From: Candidatus Zhuqueibacterota bacterium
Lineage (GTDB): Bacteria; Zhuqueibacterota; Zhuqueibacteria; Oceanimicrobiales; Oceanimicrobiaceae
DNA length: 64,000 nt
Direction: 5' to 3'
NCBI GenBank assembly: GCA_029262055.1
Contig: JAJDAD010000024.1
Coordinates: 62,001-126,000, forward strand
Shown in pieces: positions 9,867 to 19,350 of the stretch. The translations under genes were made by a program, and so were the position numbers. Below the pieces are notes generated by a model. That model saw only the letters and a list, made by a program, of their open reading frames with translations, had not been told where the DNA came from and ran no database searches. How positions within the stretch are numbered: the stretch's first letter is position 1; the number at the start of each line of letters is the position of its first letter.

Positions 9867-12107
9867 ATGTTATTAAGTAAAGAACATGCCCTGGGGCTGC
9901 TCGCGGTCTTGCTAGTCTGCGTCAGTCCGGTATTTGCTGCGAAGAAATCCGGCCGCAGCCGATCCGCCTATCTTTATAGCGTGGATGTCCGCCAGGTGCA
10001 ACTGCCTCCCACCATCGATGGCGCTCTGAGCAAGGGGGAGTGGCAAAGAGCAGCCATGGTCAACCGTTTTACCCAGAAAGAACCCGTTGAAGGGGCCGAT
10101 GTGTCTGAGCCGACCTTCGTTCTCATTACCTACGACGAGTCCAATATCTATTTTGGCATTCGCTGTTTTGACAAGGAGCCGGACAAGATCGTTGGTAACG
10201 AGATGCGCCGGGACTACGACCTGTCGGAGAATGACTATTTTGAGATCATTATCGATACGTTCCACGACCAACGCAACGCCTACTACTTTGCAACAAACTC
10301 CCTGGGGGCACGCTTAGATTGCGAAATCAAAACGGAAGGCGAGCACATCAACTGGGACTGGGACGGAATCTGGCGCAGCGCCGCACAAAAGGACCGGTAC
10401 GGCTGGACCGCTGAAGTGGCCATCCCGTTTCAGACGCTCCGTTTCGAAAATGCCGACCAGTTGACCTGGGGCATCAATTTTGGCAGGTATATTCCCCGCA
10501 AGCGCGAGGAGTCATTTTGGTCTCCGATTTCCCGTGACGACGACTATAACAATTTTGGCCGGTTCCGGGTGTCCAAGTTCGGCACCTTGAACGGGTTGAA
10601 GAACCTTAGCCAGGATCAGCGTTTTCAAATAGCGCCCTTCGTAGTCGGTGGTGTCGAGCGCCAGTTTGGCCCCGAAGGTGGAACGCTGAGGGAGTCGGAC
10701 ATCGGACTGGATGCGAAGATCAGGCTCACGTCAAACCTCGTGTCGGATGTCACCATAAACACGGACTTTGCGCAAGTGGAAGCGGACGAGGAGGAGGTCA
10801 ACCTGTCCCGTTTCAGCCTGTTTTTTCCTGAAAAGCGTTCTTTTTTTATCGAAGGCCTGGACGTCTTCAATGTAGGAGAAGAATCGCGGTCCGGACCATT
10901 CTCTTTGCTTTTCTTCAGCCGCAGAATCGGTCTGGTGCGGGATCCGAACACATTTGCGCTTCGCCGGGTACCGATCACCGGCGGCGTTAAAGCCACCGGC
11001 AAAGAGGGCAAGTATGAAATCGGTTTCTTGAATGTTTTAACCGGCAGCAGCGATGTTGCCGGCAGCATCCCCGGCGCACAGCGCGCTAACCCCAGGACCA
11101 ACTATTCCGCGTTACGAGTCAAGCGCGATCTGTTCGAGCGTTCCCATGTCGGCTTTATCGGTTTGAGCAAGGATGCGACCGACGGTAGCCACTCTAACCG
11201 GACCTTCGCGGTCGACGGTTCATTTGCGTTTCAAAACAACATTGAGGTTGACGGCTATTTGGCCAAGACCTTTACGCCGGGAATCCATGGGGGCGACTAC
11301 AATGCCTTTCTTCGGGGATCGTGGGGCAACGACAAGTACTTTGCGCAAGCCTCGTTCTCGGATATTGGCAGGAACTTCAACCCAGAGATGGGATTCCTGC
11401 TTTGGCAGGATGTGCGCAAGTACAATTTGCAGATGTCCGCCAGCCCGCGGCACACTTTTTTGAACAGCCGGCAAGTACACTTGTCTTACGATATCGAACA
11501 CATCGCCGACCACAATAATGAGCTGCAGTACCGCACTCTTCAGCCGGGCCTTTTGAACATTTTTAAAGACGAGTCCTACTTCTTCCTCGGCTGGACCAAT
11601 TACTACGACAATATCCAAAGTATTTTTTCTTTGGGTCCGGCAGTTATCAGGCCTGGTGTGTACAGATACAATGTCGTGGGCGCAAGTTATGTCTCGGACC
11701 TCAGCAAGAAAGTGGCGGGTAGTGTCAGGATGGGCGGAGGCTCTTTCTACGACGGCACATTTCTTGGCTTGACCCTGAACAGTTATTTCAGGCCGGCGGA
11801 CAAAGTCGCCGTGGATTTGACCTGGAACTGGAACCGCGTGGATGTCCCTTTTGAGAACGGCGAGTTCACAACCAACATCGTGGGGTTTCGGTTCAACTAC
11901 TCTTTTTCGACTGAACTTTATGTGAAAACATTCATTCAATGGAATAGCTTTGACAACAGAATTGTCAGCAATATATTGTTGAATTACATCCACTCTCCCG
12001 GGAGTAATTTTTACCTGGTTTATAATGAGGAATTGAACACACTGGGCGGAGTGAGGACATCAAATCGCACATTGCTTGCGAAACTAACCTATTTGCTCAA
12101 CCTGTAG
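9867..12107 (+). CDS. DUF5916 outer-membrane protein with N-terminal CBM9-like domain
   Basis: 746 aa from the ATG at 9867, which begins a clear signal peptide (MLLSKEHALGLLAVLLVCVSPVFAA). The frame is open further upstream, but that region translates to a basic, unconvincing sequence. A carbohydrate-binding-module-9/DOMON-like beta-sandwich follows (QVQLPPTIDGALSKGEWQRA through WTAEVAIPFQTLRF and WGINFGRYIPRKREESFW). The larger C-terminal half is a barrel-type region with ENLSRFSLFFPEKRSFFIEG-like features (observed LSRFSLFFPEKRSFFIEG) typical of DUF5916. Family function is unknown; the architecture suggests surface glycan binding. It is divergent from the two Omp85 barrels, making an envelope block. 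Confidence 0.88.
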   Translation: MLLSKEHALGLLAVLLVCVSPVFAAKKSGRSRSAYLYSVDVRQVQLPPTIDGALSKGEWQRAAMVNRFTQKEPVEGADVSEPTFVLITYDESNIYFGIRCFDKEPDKIVGNEMRRDYDLSENDYFEIIIDTFHDQRNAYYFATNSLGARLDCEIKTEGEHINWDWDGIWRSAAQKDRYGWTAEVAIPFQTLRFENADQLTWGINFGRYIPRKREESFWSPISRDDDYNNFGRFRVSKFGTLNGLKNLSQDQRFQIAPFVVGGVERQFGPEGGTLRESDIGLDAKIRLTSNLVSDVTINTDFAQVEADEEEVNLSRFSLFFPEKRSFFIEGLDVFNVGEESRSGPFSLLFFSRRIGLVRDPNTFALRRVPITGGVKATGKEGKYEIGFLNVLTGSSDVAGSIPGAQRANPRTNYSALRVKRDLFERSHVGFIGLSKDATDGSHSNRTFAVDGSFAFQNNIEVDGYLAKTFTPGIHGGDYNAFLRGSWGNDKYFAQASFSDIGRNFNPEMGFLLWQDVRKYNLQMSASPRHTFLNSRQVHLSYDIEHIADHNNELQYRTLQPGLLNIFKDESYFFLGWTNYYDNIQSIFSLGPAVIRPGVYRYNVVGASYVSDLSKKVAGSVRMGGGSFYDGTFLGLTLNSYFRPADKVAVDLTWNWNRVDVPFENGEFTTNIVGFRFNYSFSTELYVKTFIQWNSFDNRIVSNILLNYIHSPGSNFYLVYNEELNTLGGVRTSNRTLLAKLTYLLNL

Positions 12108-12314
12108 GTAGGATTTTTACTGCGGCTTTTGGTGAAGTAGGGCGCGGTTTCATTTGGGGCCAGCACAGGAAACCGACTACAAACGGGCCGTGCAAACCAG
12201 GACTATCCCGACAGTATGTCTCTTCCGGCTAGTGCTCTTGCACTCCAGAACTTTCTCAGCTCCACGACTGTACTGGGTTTAGAAATACTACTACCAGGCT
12301 TTCTGTTTGCTGCC

Positions 12315-12983
12315 ATGGCTCAGAGTAAGCCCAATGTCGTGCCTTCCATAAAGGGTCTTATTGCCGACTGTTGTTTGCCCAAGCCGAAAAGTGACGAGGC
12401 CTGGGTGCGGTTTCAGCGGCATTTCGGAGATTTCATTGCCCTGACCGCGATCCGGACGTTGGAGACAGGTGAGGGGAAGAACCCTGCTCCCGAGCAAATA
12501 GCAGATATCTGTCAGGACGTCTACCTAAAACTCATTCAACGGGACAAAAAAGCTCTGCGGGATTTTGTGGGGCTCCATGAGCACTCGATTCTGAAATTCC
12601 TGAGTGTTATAACTGTTCGGACAACCTTAAACTCCATGCGGGCGGAGTCGGCCCTGGTCAGGCGCTTTGTCGGTTTGCCGGCATGGATGTCGCGGGCTGC
12701 CACAGAACTATATTTACCCCTGTCAGCTCAGAGTGACTCCTCGGCCGAACTCGCGTTACACCTGTTGAAACAGGACTGCCTCGACTGTTTACGCAAGCAC
12801 TGCCATGGGCCGGATGCGGCACGAGATATAGCGATCTTCAAACTCTACTTTTTTGAGCGATACACTGCGGTCGCCATCGCGGAGAAGCTCGACAGTGCCG
12901 AACTGACGCAGCAGGTGGTAGAGGGAGTCATTGCAAAAACAAGAAAAACTCTACGGGACAGTCTTTTTGATGAGAATTTTTAG
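12315..12983 (+). CDS. Sigma-70 family (ECF-like) RNA polymerase sigma factor
   Basis: 222 aa from ATG 12315. An alternative ATG at 12216 would add 33 mostly hydrophobic residues (MSLPASALALQNFL...); neither has a strong ribosome-binding site. The N-terminal half fits sigma region 2 (WVRFQRHFGDFIALTAIRTLE, IADICQDVYLKLI, FLSVITVRTTLNSMRAE). The C-terminal half resembles region 4 as a helix-turn-helix (DIAIFKLYFFERYTAVAIAEKLDSAELTQQVVEGVIAKTRKTLRDSL). Similarity is distant, so the call rests on helix pattern and context: the next gene encodes a membrane protein with an anti-sigma-like N-terminus. It would direct RNA polymerase to a small regulon once released. Confidence 0.62.
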   Translation: MAQSKPNVVPSIKGLIADCCLPKPKSDEAWVRFQRHFGDFIALTAIRTLETGEGKNPAPEQIADICQDVYLKLIQRDKKALRDFVGLHEHSILKFLSVITVRTTLNSMRAESALVRRFVGLPAWMSRAATELYLPLSAQSDSSAELALHLLKQDCLDCLRKHCHGPDAARDIAIFKLYFFERYTAVAIAEKLDSAELTQQVVEGVIAKTRKTLRDSLFDENF

Positions 12984-13072
12984 CAGACTTTCTCCGTTCA
13001 GTGTGTCTATATAATGGAGGTAAAGTGCGATGAAGACACAAGGGTCAACGCTTACGTGACGGGAGCCATGGA

Positions 13073-14179
13073 ATGAAGAAGAAAAGCACGCAAACACTAG
13101 AAAGCCTTTACAAATATATCGTCGGCGAACTGCCGGAGAAAGAACTCCGGGAAATGCAAGAGGCCATTGCTGCGTCAGGGGACCTGGCGGCCGACACCGC
13201 CATTCTTGAGGCTCTGCACAAGGCGCGGCAAAGGGTGGGCGGCAAACCTCGGATCCAGCCGAAAGGCGGCCCTGAGCGCGAGGCTTTTCTGGATTTGATG
13301 GAAAAGCACTTCCTCGGTACAATCAAGCCGCAGGAAAGAAGTGCCCTTTACAACTGTTTGGCCGGCTCCGATGATTGCTTTGACCAGTTTGTGGCTGCTC
13401 TGCAAGCACCGGACATGCGTGCAACCGCTGCCGAAGAACAGCTCCTAGCGCAGGTAAGGGCAGTGCCGGCCCCGGTGTCAGTCTCTTCGGGCAGGCGTGC
13501 AGCGATGTTGCGACCCGCGTGGTATTTGCCCGTCCAGAGTGCACCGGCCCGCAGGTGGGTGCTCGCTGTAATTACAGTGGGACTGCTGAGTGCCGCAAGC
13601 TACGTCCTCTATTCAAAACACCAGGCCAGTGCGGCATTGGCTGAAACAAGAGCCGATTACCAGGAGGTGCTTGCATTCGCGGCGTTGGGTCCACACGCAC
13701 TCAGGCCGGTCGGACTGGTTGAAATCACCCTTGCTGAAGAGACTCTCGATCGCCGCAGCCAGCACCCGCCCCTGGTTCACGAGCCATCACATTTTGCGGC
13801 TGCATTACAGGCTATGCCGGACAACGCTGAGATCAATCATTATTTGGGTACGATGTACGCGCTCGCCGGAGAGCCGTCCAAAGCGCGCACGCATCTGCTG
13901 GCTGCGATCAAGATGAATGAAAGCATGGCGAGTCCGTACAACGACCTCGCCATGCTCGAAGGAAACCTGGGGAACTACGAAAGAGCTTTGGAGCTTTTGG
14001 GACAAGCGCTCGTCCTGGCTCCTGATCTTGTGGAAAGCAACTACAACTACGCCCTCACCCTGGAACTGGCCGGTCAGCCCGATGCTGCCAGAACCGCCTG
14101 GCACAGTTTTCTTGCGTTAGTGCCGGAGCAGTCACACTGGCTTAGAGTTGCAAGGTCCCACCTGGCAGAGCTGCAATAA
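13073..14179 (+). CDS. Membrane-anchored TPR protein, probable anti-sigma factor
   Basis: 368 aa. The N-terminal helices (LESLYKYIVGELPEKELREMQEAIAAS, then a second set around 70-115) look like the cytoplasmic sigma-binding region of anti-sigma factors, without the HxxxCxxC zinc site. One TM helix spans about 162-180. The C-terminal part is a TPR array (about 240-358; INHYLGTMYALAGEPSKARTHLLAAIKMNES, YNDLAMLEGNLGNYERALELLGQALVLAPD). With the usual orientation the TPRs face the periplasm and could sense a protein partner. The start is supported by GGGAG upstream of 13073. It lies 89 bp downstream of the sigma factor on the same strand. The anti-sigma role is inferred from context. Confidence 0.65.
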   Translation: MKKKSTQTLESLYKYIVGELPEKELREMQEAIAASGDLAADTAILEALHKARQRVGGKPRIQPKGGPEREAFLDLMEKHFLGTIKPQERSALYNCLAGSDDCFDQFVAALQAPDMRATAAEEQLLAQVRAVPAPVSVSSGRRAAMLRPAWYLPVQSAPARRWVLAVITVGLLSAASYVLYSKHQASAALAETRADYQEVLAFAALGPHALRPVGLVEITLAEETLDRRSQHPPLVHEPSHFAAALQAMPDNAEINHYLGTMYALAGEPSKARTHLLAAIKMNESMASPYNDLAMLEGNLGNYERALELLGQALVLAPDLVESNYNYALTLELAGQPDAARTAWHSFLALVPEQSHWLRVARSHLAELQ

Positions 14180-14191
14180 GCGCAAACGCGG

Positions 14192-15739
14192 CTAGATTTT
14201 TTCCGACACGGTTTTGGCCTGCAAGAATAGCAGCAAGTAGTCACGTCCCCCTGCCTTGGAGTCTGTTCCCGACATGTTAAATCCGCCGAACGGGTGCGCC
14301 CCAACCAGGGCCCCGGTGCACTTACGGTTGAGATAAAGATTGCCTGTGTGGAACAACTTGCGGGCCTTTTCTATTTTCGCCTCATTTTCGGAGTATACAG
14401 CTCCGGTCAGGCCAAAGTCAGTATCGTTGGCGATTTCCAGGGCATGATCAAAATCATCCGCCTTTATGACTGCCAACAACGGCGCGAACACTTCCTCCTG
14501 CGCAAGCCGATCCTTTGACTTGATGTCGGCAATGATAGTCGGCTCAATGTAGTGCCCTTCTTCCGGACCGGCCGAGCCGCCGCAGAGCAATCGACCCTCT
14601 TGCTTGCCGATTTCAATATACTCGAGAGTTTTGTTTTGCGCGGATTGGTTGATCACAGCTCCCAGAAAGTTGTTCGTGTTCTCAACTGGCCCCATGGTGA
14701 GCTCTTTGGTTCTGGCTACCACGCTTTCCAGAAAGCGATCATAGATGGAGGCGTCGACGATTGCGCGTGAGCACGCGGAACATTTTTGTCCCTGGTAACC
14801 AAAGGCCGCCACCACGACCCCGTCGACCGCCGTATCAAAGTCGGCTTCGCTGTCGACGACAATTGCATCCTTGCCACCCATTTCCGCAACCACCCGCTTA
14901 ATCCAGATTTGCCCGGGCTGTGGCTTGGCAGCAAGCTCGTTGATGCGCAAGCCGACCTCCATCGAACCGGTAAACGTGATAAATCTGACTTTGGGGTGCG
15001 TTACTATCGAGTCTCCGATGACCGCTCCGCTGCCCGGAATGTAATTTAAAACACCGTCCGGCAGGCCGACCTCACGCATTATTTCAACCAGCTTGTAGCC
15101 GATAGTGGGAGAGTCGCTGGCGGGCTTGAGCACAACGGTGTTGCCGCACACGATGGCGGCGGTGGTCATGCCGGCCAGAATGGCCAGTGGGAAGTTCCAC
15201 GGCGGAATGATTGCCCCGGCCCCCAGCGGAATGTAGAAGACTTCATTGCGCTCACCCGCAACCGGGGTTATGGGCTGCTCACCGGCGTAGCGCAGCATCT
15301 CGCGGCCGTAATATTCAAGAAAGTCGATGGCTTCGGCGGTATCGGCGTCGGCCTCGACCCAGTTTTTACTGGTCTCCAGGATCATCCAGGCGTTGAGCTC
15401 AAATTGCCGTTTGCGCATGACCTCCGCTGCCCGGAACAAATAGTCGGCCCGCTCTGCCGGGTCCACGAAGCGCCAGGACTGGAATGCGGCGTTGGCGGAG
15501 GCGATGGCCTGCTCGGCCTGCTCGTGGCCTGCCTTGTGAAAAGTTCCGACCACTTGGTCTTTCTGACAAGGATTATATGATCGCAAAAAATCGCCGGTCT
15601 CGACGTCTTTTCCGTTGATGAACAATGGGTAGGTTTTGTCAAACTGTTGCTTTACTTCTTCAAGAGCGGCTAGTTGCTTTTGTCGGTTTTCATCCTGGGA
15701 GAAGTCCGTGAACGGATGATTCCGAAATTCTGAAATCAT
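14192..15739 (-). CDS. rocA: L-glutamate gamma-semialdehyde (P5C) dehydrogenase
   Basis: 515 aa, the length of stand-alone RocA/PruA enzymes. It oxidises glutamate semialdehyde, the open form of 1-pyrroline-5-carboxylate, to glutamate with NAD+ in proline and arginine breakdown. The aldehyde-dehydrogenase fold is complete: IIPPWNFPLAI (about 177-187), FTGSMEVG, catalytic base E286 in VAEMGGKDAIVVD, and nucleophile C320 in GYQGQKCSACSR. The sequence QKCSACSR and N-terminal NHPF/INGKDV match the P5C subgroup. AGGAG lies upstream of the ATG. No proline dehydrogenase gene is in the window. Confidence 0.93.
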   Translation of the reverse strand: MISEFRNHPFTDFSQDENRQKQLAALEEVKQQFDKTYPLFINGKDVETGDFLRSYNPCQKDQVVGTFHKAGHEQAEQAIASANAAFQSWRFVDPAERADYLFRAAEVMRKRQFELNAWMILETSKNWVEADADTAEAIDFLEYYGREMLRYAGEQPITPVAGERNEVFYIPLGAGAIIPPWNFPLAILAGMTTAAIVCGNTVVLKPASDSPTIGYKLVEIMREVGLPDGVLNYIPGSGAVIGDSIVTHPKVRFITFTGSMEVGLRINELAAKPQPGQIWIKRVVAEMGGKDAIVVDSEADFDTAVDGVVVAAFGYQGQKCSACSRAIVDASIYDRFLESVVARTKELTMGPVENTNNFLGAVINQSAQNKTLEYIEIGKQEGRLLCGGSAGPEEGHYIEPTIIADIKSKDRLAQEEVFAPLLAVIKADDFDHALEIANDTDFGLTGAVYSENEAKIEKARKLFHTGNLYLNRKCTGALVGAHPFGGFNMSGTDSKAGGRDYLLLFLQAKTVSEKI

Positions 15740-15854
15740 AATCTTATCTCCTGTTTAAGGGTTCGGAAAGATCGTTGGTTGAGTTGTACGCCAAGGCTTT
15801 GAAGATAGTCAATTCCACAACCCTTTTCAAGCCGCTTTGTGTGGACAAAAACAT

Positions 15855-15883
15855 TTGCTTATGATCCAAATCGGTGATATTTT
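15855..15883 (+). promoter_or_regulatory. Candidate sigma70-type promoter for spmAB
   Basis: TTGCTT at 15855-15860 and TATTTT at 15878-15883 are 17 bp apart. The predicted start near 15890 gives a leader of about 44 nt before spmA. Confidence 0.45.
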
Positions 15884-15933
15884 GCAGACCCACCGTCCTA
15901 TCCGGTTACTAATAACGTGTCCCTGGAGGAAAA

Positions 15934-16557
15934 ATGCTCAATTATGTTTGGCTGTTCCTGATGGCCACCTCGATAGTTGTTGGGGCTATCAACGGCAAAC
16001 TGCCCGAGGTTACGAAGGCGGCCTTTTCGATGGCAGAGACCTCGGTCAAGATCGCTTTCGGGTTGATCGGGGTGATGGCGCTTTGGCTCGGCATTATGAA
16101 AATAGCGGAAGAGAGCGGGTTGACCTCAGTTCTGGCCAAATTGATTAGGCCCGTCAGCAAGCGACTCTTCCCGGACATCCCGGAAGATCACCCGGCCATT
16201 GCTTCCATTCTACTCAACCTGAGCGCAAACTGGCTCGGCCTTTCCAATGCCGCAACCCCATTCGGGTTGAAGGCGATGGAGGAGCTGCAGGAACTGAATG
16301 AAAACAAAGAGGTCGCGTCGAACTCAATGGTCACTTTCCTGGCTCTGAACACCGCGGCCATCACGCTCATCCCGGCAACCATCCTGGGGGTCAGGATTTC
16401 TCTTGACTCTCAGAGTCCGCAAGAGATCATCGGCACCACGATCCTGGCCGGCGTCTGTGCGACGACAATGGCTATTATCGCCACGAAGGTTTTACAAAGA
16501 ATGCCAATATTCAATCGAGAGCTCGCTAATGAGGCAATGGCCGCAAAAGAGCAATAA
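15934..16557 (+). CDS. spmA: Nucleoside-recognition (Gate) domain membrane protein, SpmA-like
   Basis: 207 aa integral membrane protein with several hydrophobic helices. Conserved stretches include VKIAFGLIGVMALWLGIMKIAEESGL, LFPDIPEDHPAIASILLNLSANWLGLSNAATPFGLKAMEELQELN and MVTFLALNTAAITLIPATILGVR, which match the spore-maturation protein A family. The ribosome-binding site GGAGG lies just before ATG 15934. SpmA/SpmB pairs occur in many non-sporulating bacteria, so the name does not imply sporulation; the transported or sensed ligand is unknown. spmB follows 12 bp later and the pair is one operon. Confidence 0.9.
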   Translation: MLNYVWLFLMATSIVVGAINGKLPEVTKAAFSMAETSVKIAFGLIGVMALWLGIMKIAEESGLTSVLAKLIRPVSKRLFPDIPEDHPAIASILLNLSANWLGLSNAATPFGLKAMEELQELNENKEVASNSMVTFLALNTAAITLIPATILGVRISLDSQSPQEIIGTTILAGVCATTMAIIATKVLQRMPIFNRELANEAMAAKEQ

Positions 16558-16569
16558 AAGGAAAATCAG

Positions 16570-17112
16570 ATGAGTGAAATGTTCGGTAGAGTTGTCGGAA
16601 TTGCATCGGATTTAGCAATCCCCTTTGTGCTTATCCTGATAATCGGCTACGGTGTTGCGAAGCGGGTTAAGATCTACGAAGCGTTTGTGGACGGCGCAAA
16701 AGGCGGGTTTGAGGTTGCGATAAAAATCATCCCCTTTCTGGTAGCCATCCTGGTAGCCATCGGCATGTTCCGTGCATCGGGCGCTATGGACTTTCTTATC
16801 GCTATTATTTCGCCGCTTACCGACTTGATCGGTTTACCCGCCGAAGCTCTGACCGTGGCGCTAATGCGGCCACTTTCGGGCAGTGGCTCACTCGGCCTGG
16901 TCACCGAAATCATGCAGACACATGGCCCGGACTCATTTGTCGGCCGGTTGGTGTCCACCATGTACGGCAGCACGGAGACGACTTTTTATGTCCTCGCGGT
17001 CTATTTTGGATCAGTAGGAATCAAGAAAACCCGGCATGCGGTGCCGGCAGGGCTGTTGGCGGACGCTGCCGGTCTCATCGGAGCGTTGCTGATTTGTAAA
17101 CTGGTTTTTTGA
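16570..17112 (+). CDS. spmB: Nucleoside-recognition (Gate) domain membrane protein, SpmB-like
   Basis: 180 aa, several TM helices. Typical SpmB segments are IPFVLILIIGYGVAKRVKIYEAFVDGAKGGFEVAIKIIPFLVAILVAIGMFRASGAMD, ALMRPLSGSGSLGLVTEIMQTHGPDSFVGRLVSTMYGSTETTFYVLAVYFGSVGIKKTRHAV. It is encoded 12 bp after spmA with its own AGGAAAA ribosome-binding site. SpmA and SpmB are thought to act as one complex. The stop is 11 bp from the stop of the convergent kinase gene, with no hairpin terminator between them. Confidence 0.92.
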   Translation: MSEMFGRVVGIASDLAIPFVLILIIGYGVAKRVKIYEAFVDGAKGGFEVAIKIIPFLVAILVAIGMFRASGAMDFLIAIISPLTDLIGLPAEALTVALMRPLSGSGSLGLVTEIMQTHGPDSFVGRLVSTMYGSTETTFYVLAVYFGSVGIKKTRHAVPAGLLADAAGLIGALLICKLVF

Positions 17113-17123
17113 TGTGACGAGGG

Positions 17124-18377
17124 CTAATCGCCGCCCTCTGTTAAATCGGCTACCCGTTGAGCTTCGCGTGCCGTGCCGGTCCCAACCAGACGTTCGGCTT
17201 CCTGGATCAAGTGGGGCATGTCCCATGGTTTAGGGATGAACTGATCGCCGGGACTGTCCAGGATTTTTTGGAAGGAGATGGCACCGGGATAACCACTGGT
17301 CAGGATAAACCGCAGCTCGCCACGAATCTCTTTCATCCGCCGGTAGACCTCCTTGCCGTCTACACCCGGCATGATCATGTCAAGAATCACGACTCCGATT
17401 TCGTCGGCGTTCTGCTCAAAAACTTCGATGGCGTTCGGGCCGGAATCCGCCAGAAATACTGTGTGTCCCCGTCGTTCCAGGAGCCGCTTTGCCAGGAGGC
17501 GTAGGTCCGCTTCGTCATCTACAACCATAATCGCTTCACCTGAAGGGCCGGCAGTGCTTTCCGGTAACACTGATGTCGGTGCCTCCGTTGTTGCAGGCTC
17601 GACAAGTGGGAAGTAGACTGAAACCGTGGTCCCGGCGTCTTCCTGAGAAAATATCTCCAAGCGGCCGTCATGATTTTCGATGATTTCGAGGGCAACAGAC
17701 AGGCCGACGCCTGAGGCCCGGTTTGCGGGCTTGGTGCTAAAGAACGGCCTGCAAACAAGGGCCAGGTTTTCGTGCGGGATGCCGCAGCCGGTGTCCGCAA
17801 TTTCAATCATCAGGTTGCCCCGATCCTCTTCCGCATCTACCACCTTGACGGTCGTTGCCGAAACAGAGAGCTCACCACCGTTTGGCATGGCTTCGACAGC
17901 GTTGATGCAAATATTGAGCAAAGCATGACAGACAGAGGCTGCGTCAGCGGTGATTTTTGCGTCAGACAAATGGCAGGAGGATAGTACCTTTACTTCGCGG
18001 GTCGCGCTTTGCACTATCGCAACGACATTATCGATTAATGCCTGTGGGTTGACAGTCCGCCTGACTCGACCGTGTCCTTTGGTATAGAACTGAACCTGGG
18101 AAATCAACGTCGATGCACGCTTGGTGGCGTGTTCGATGATTTCTGCCTGGCGCAGCAAGTCCGGCGTCTGTTGTAGATCCTGTTTCATCAATTGTGAGTA
18201 TCCGAGAATCCCGCCCATAATATTATTCAAGGTATGCGTTATGCCACTAACCATGCCTCCGATGCTTGCAAGTTCACACATTTGCAAATAGCGCTGGGCG
18301 CTTTCCGGGTCTTGCAGAACCTGCTGCAGCATACGTTCTATAATTGCGGACGAATCCCCGGGAGAACCGACGGGCAT
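17124..18377 (-). CDS. Soluble hybrid histidine kinase with C-terminal receiver
   Basis: 417 aa with no TM helix and no recognisable sensor domain. The dimerisation helix carries the phospho-acceptor H48 in GITHTLNNIMGGILGYSQL. The ATPase part has the N-box LLNICINAVEAMPNGG (about 153-168), DTGCGIP (195-201) and GVGLSVALEIIENHDG. A linker leads to a receiver (about 282-400) with acidic D287-D288, phosphorylation site D333 in ILDMIMPGVDG, and K383 in FIPKPW. The kinase could phosphorylate its own receiver or act as a phosphate sink. No cognate DNA-binding regulator is adjacent. Start ATG is clear. Confidence 0.9.
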   Translation of the reverse strand: MPVGSPGDSSAIIERMLQQVLQDPESAQRYLQMCELASIGGMVSGITHTLNNIMGGILGYSQLMKQDLQQTPDLLRQAEIIEHATKRASTLISQVQFYTKGHGRVRRTVNPQALIDNVVAIVQSATREVKVLSSCHLSDAKITADAASVCHALLNICINAVEAMPNGGELSVSATTVKVVDAEEDRGNLMIEIADTGCGIPHENLALVCRPFFSTKPANRASGVGLSVALEIIENHDGRLEIFSQEDAGTTVSVYFPLVEPATTEAPTSVLPESTAGPSGEAIMVVDDEADLRLLAKRLLERRGHTVFLADSGPNAIEVFEQNADEIGVVILDMIMPGVDGKEVYRRMKEIRGELRFILTSGYPGAISFQKILDSPGDQFIPKPWDMPHLIQEAERLVGTGTAREAQRVADLTEGGD

Positions 18378-18598
18378 AGTTGGCCTGTTTTTTAGATTTG
18401 ATTCGAGCCTTGGTGCAGCTTAGAATAACGAAATGGGTTTTATAAACCAAGCAGCAACTGTTTTCTTACGTTCTTTTAAGATTTTTTATTACAGGAATAT
18501 AGATTGGAGGAAACCAACTATCCAGAGGTGTTACCGTCATGTAATATTGAGGGACTACCAGGTGGAGAGAGGAAATGGTTACGCAGGGTTTCCTGAGT

Positions 18599-19222
18599 CT
18601 ACTTGCCGGGGGCGTCCAAGTGCGCGGCCAGGCCCGCCAAAAAATGATGTGTGATGCGTGCCGTGAGCCCCCACAAGTTTACGACACTCCCGCCGTTCGG
18701 CGGATGATATTGAAAGTTGAGCGAGATTACCTCCTCACGATTGCCGAAGTCAAGGTCCGTTCTCAGTTGCCGGTAAAGCAACTCAACCGGCAGGGGGATT
18801 ATTTCCGCAACCTCAAAGGCATCTTTCTTGAAAGAAACCGGCACCGGCGACCAGGCGACGTGGGCGGCCGCATCATGGTTAGAGGTCAAAGTCTCGAACC
18901 AGCCCATCTCGCCGACGTACTGGTGGGCCGTTTCGGGTACGCCGATCTCTTCGAAGGTCTCACGGGTTGCGGCGTCGCGGCTCGATCGGTCGCCGGCGTC
19001 AATCTTGCCACCGGGAAAGGCGATATGCCCGCTGTATAGCGTCGGGCCCGTTGTGCGCCGGATATAGACCAGCGAGGTTTTTGAATCTTGTTCAAAAAAG
19101 AGCATTAGAATGGCTGAGGGTATGTACCGGCTCAGCGGTGTCTGGCGCTTTGTAACGCCGCCAAGTATATTCGTGATTTCTTTTTTACTGATCCGCAAGA
19201 GGGTCTCCGTCCGTTGGCGCAC
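18599..19222 (-). CDS. Nudix hydrolase, CoA pyrophosphatase-like
   Basis: 207 aa. The Nudix box lies at about 71-95 (GGKIDAGDRSSRDAATRETFEEIGV), with the catalytic RExxEEIG core intact. Just before it, YIRRTTGPTLYSGHIAFPGGK resembles the extra NuCoA motif of CoA pyrophosphatases (NudL/Nudt7 type), which cut CoA or acyl-CoA into phosphopantetheine and 3',5'-ADP. A GTG at 19222 serves as start. The gene stands alone on the minus strand, 221 bp upstream of the kinase gene and divergent from modA. Substrate is inferred from the motif only. Confidence 0.85.
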   Translation of the reverse strand: MRQRTETLLRISKKEITNILGGVTKRQTPLSRYIPSAILMLFFEQDSKTSLVYIRRTTGPTLYSGHIAFPGGKIDAGDRSSRDAATRETFEEIGVPETAHQYVGEMGWFETLTSNHDAAAHVAWSPVPVSFKKDAFEVAEIIPLPVELLYRQLRTDLDFGNREEVISLNFQYHPPNGGSVVNLWGLTARITHHFLAGLAAHLDAPGK

Positions 19223-19350
19223 CCGGCGCTGTGTCGGGGAAAAGTGATCCAGCGAGTTGATCTTTATTGCAGAGTTTGCTACCTAGCCCTGGTAATGATG
19301 CCGTCGGCTTCGGTCAAACGCGAACAGCTGCAAGAACTGCCAAGATAGTG

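Noticed and set aside
18575-19039. Plus-strand frame with a good-looking GGAGAGAGGAA before an ATG
   Set aside because: It is antisense to the well-supported Nudix gene and its translation is not protein-like.
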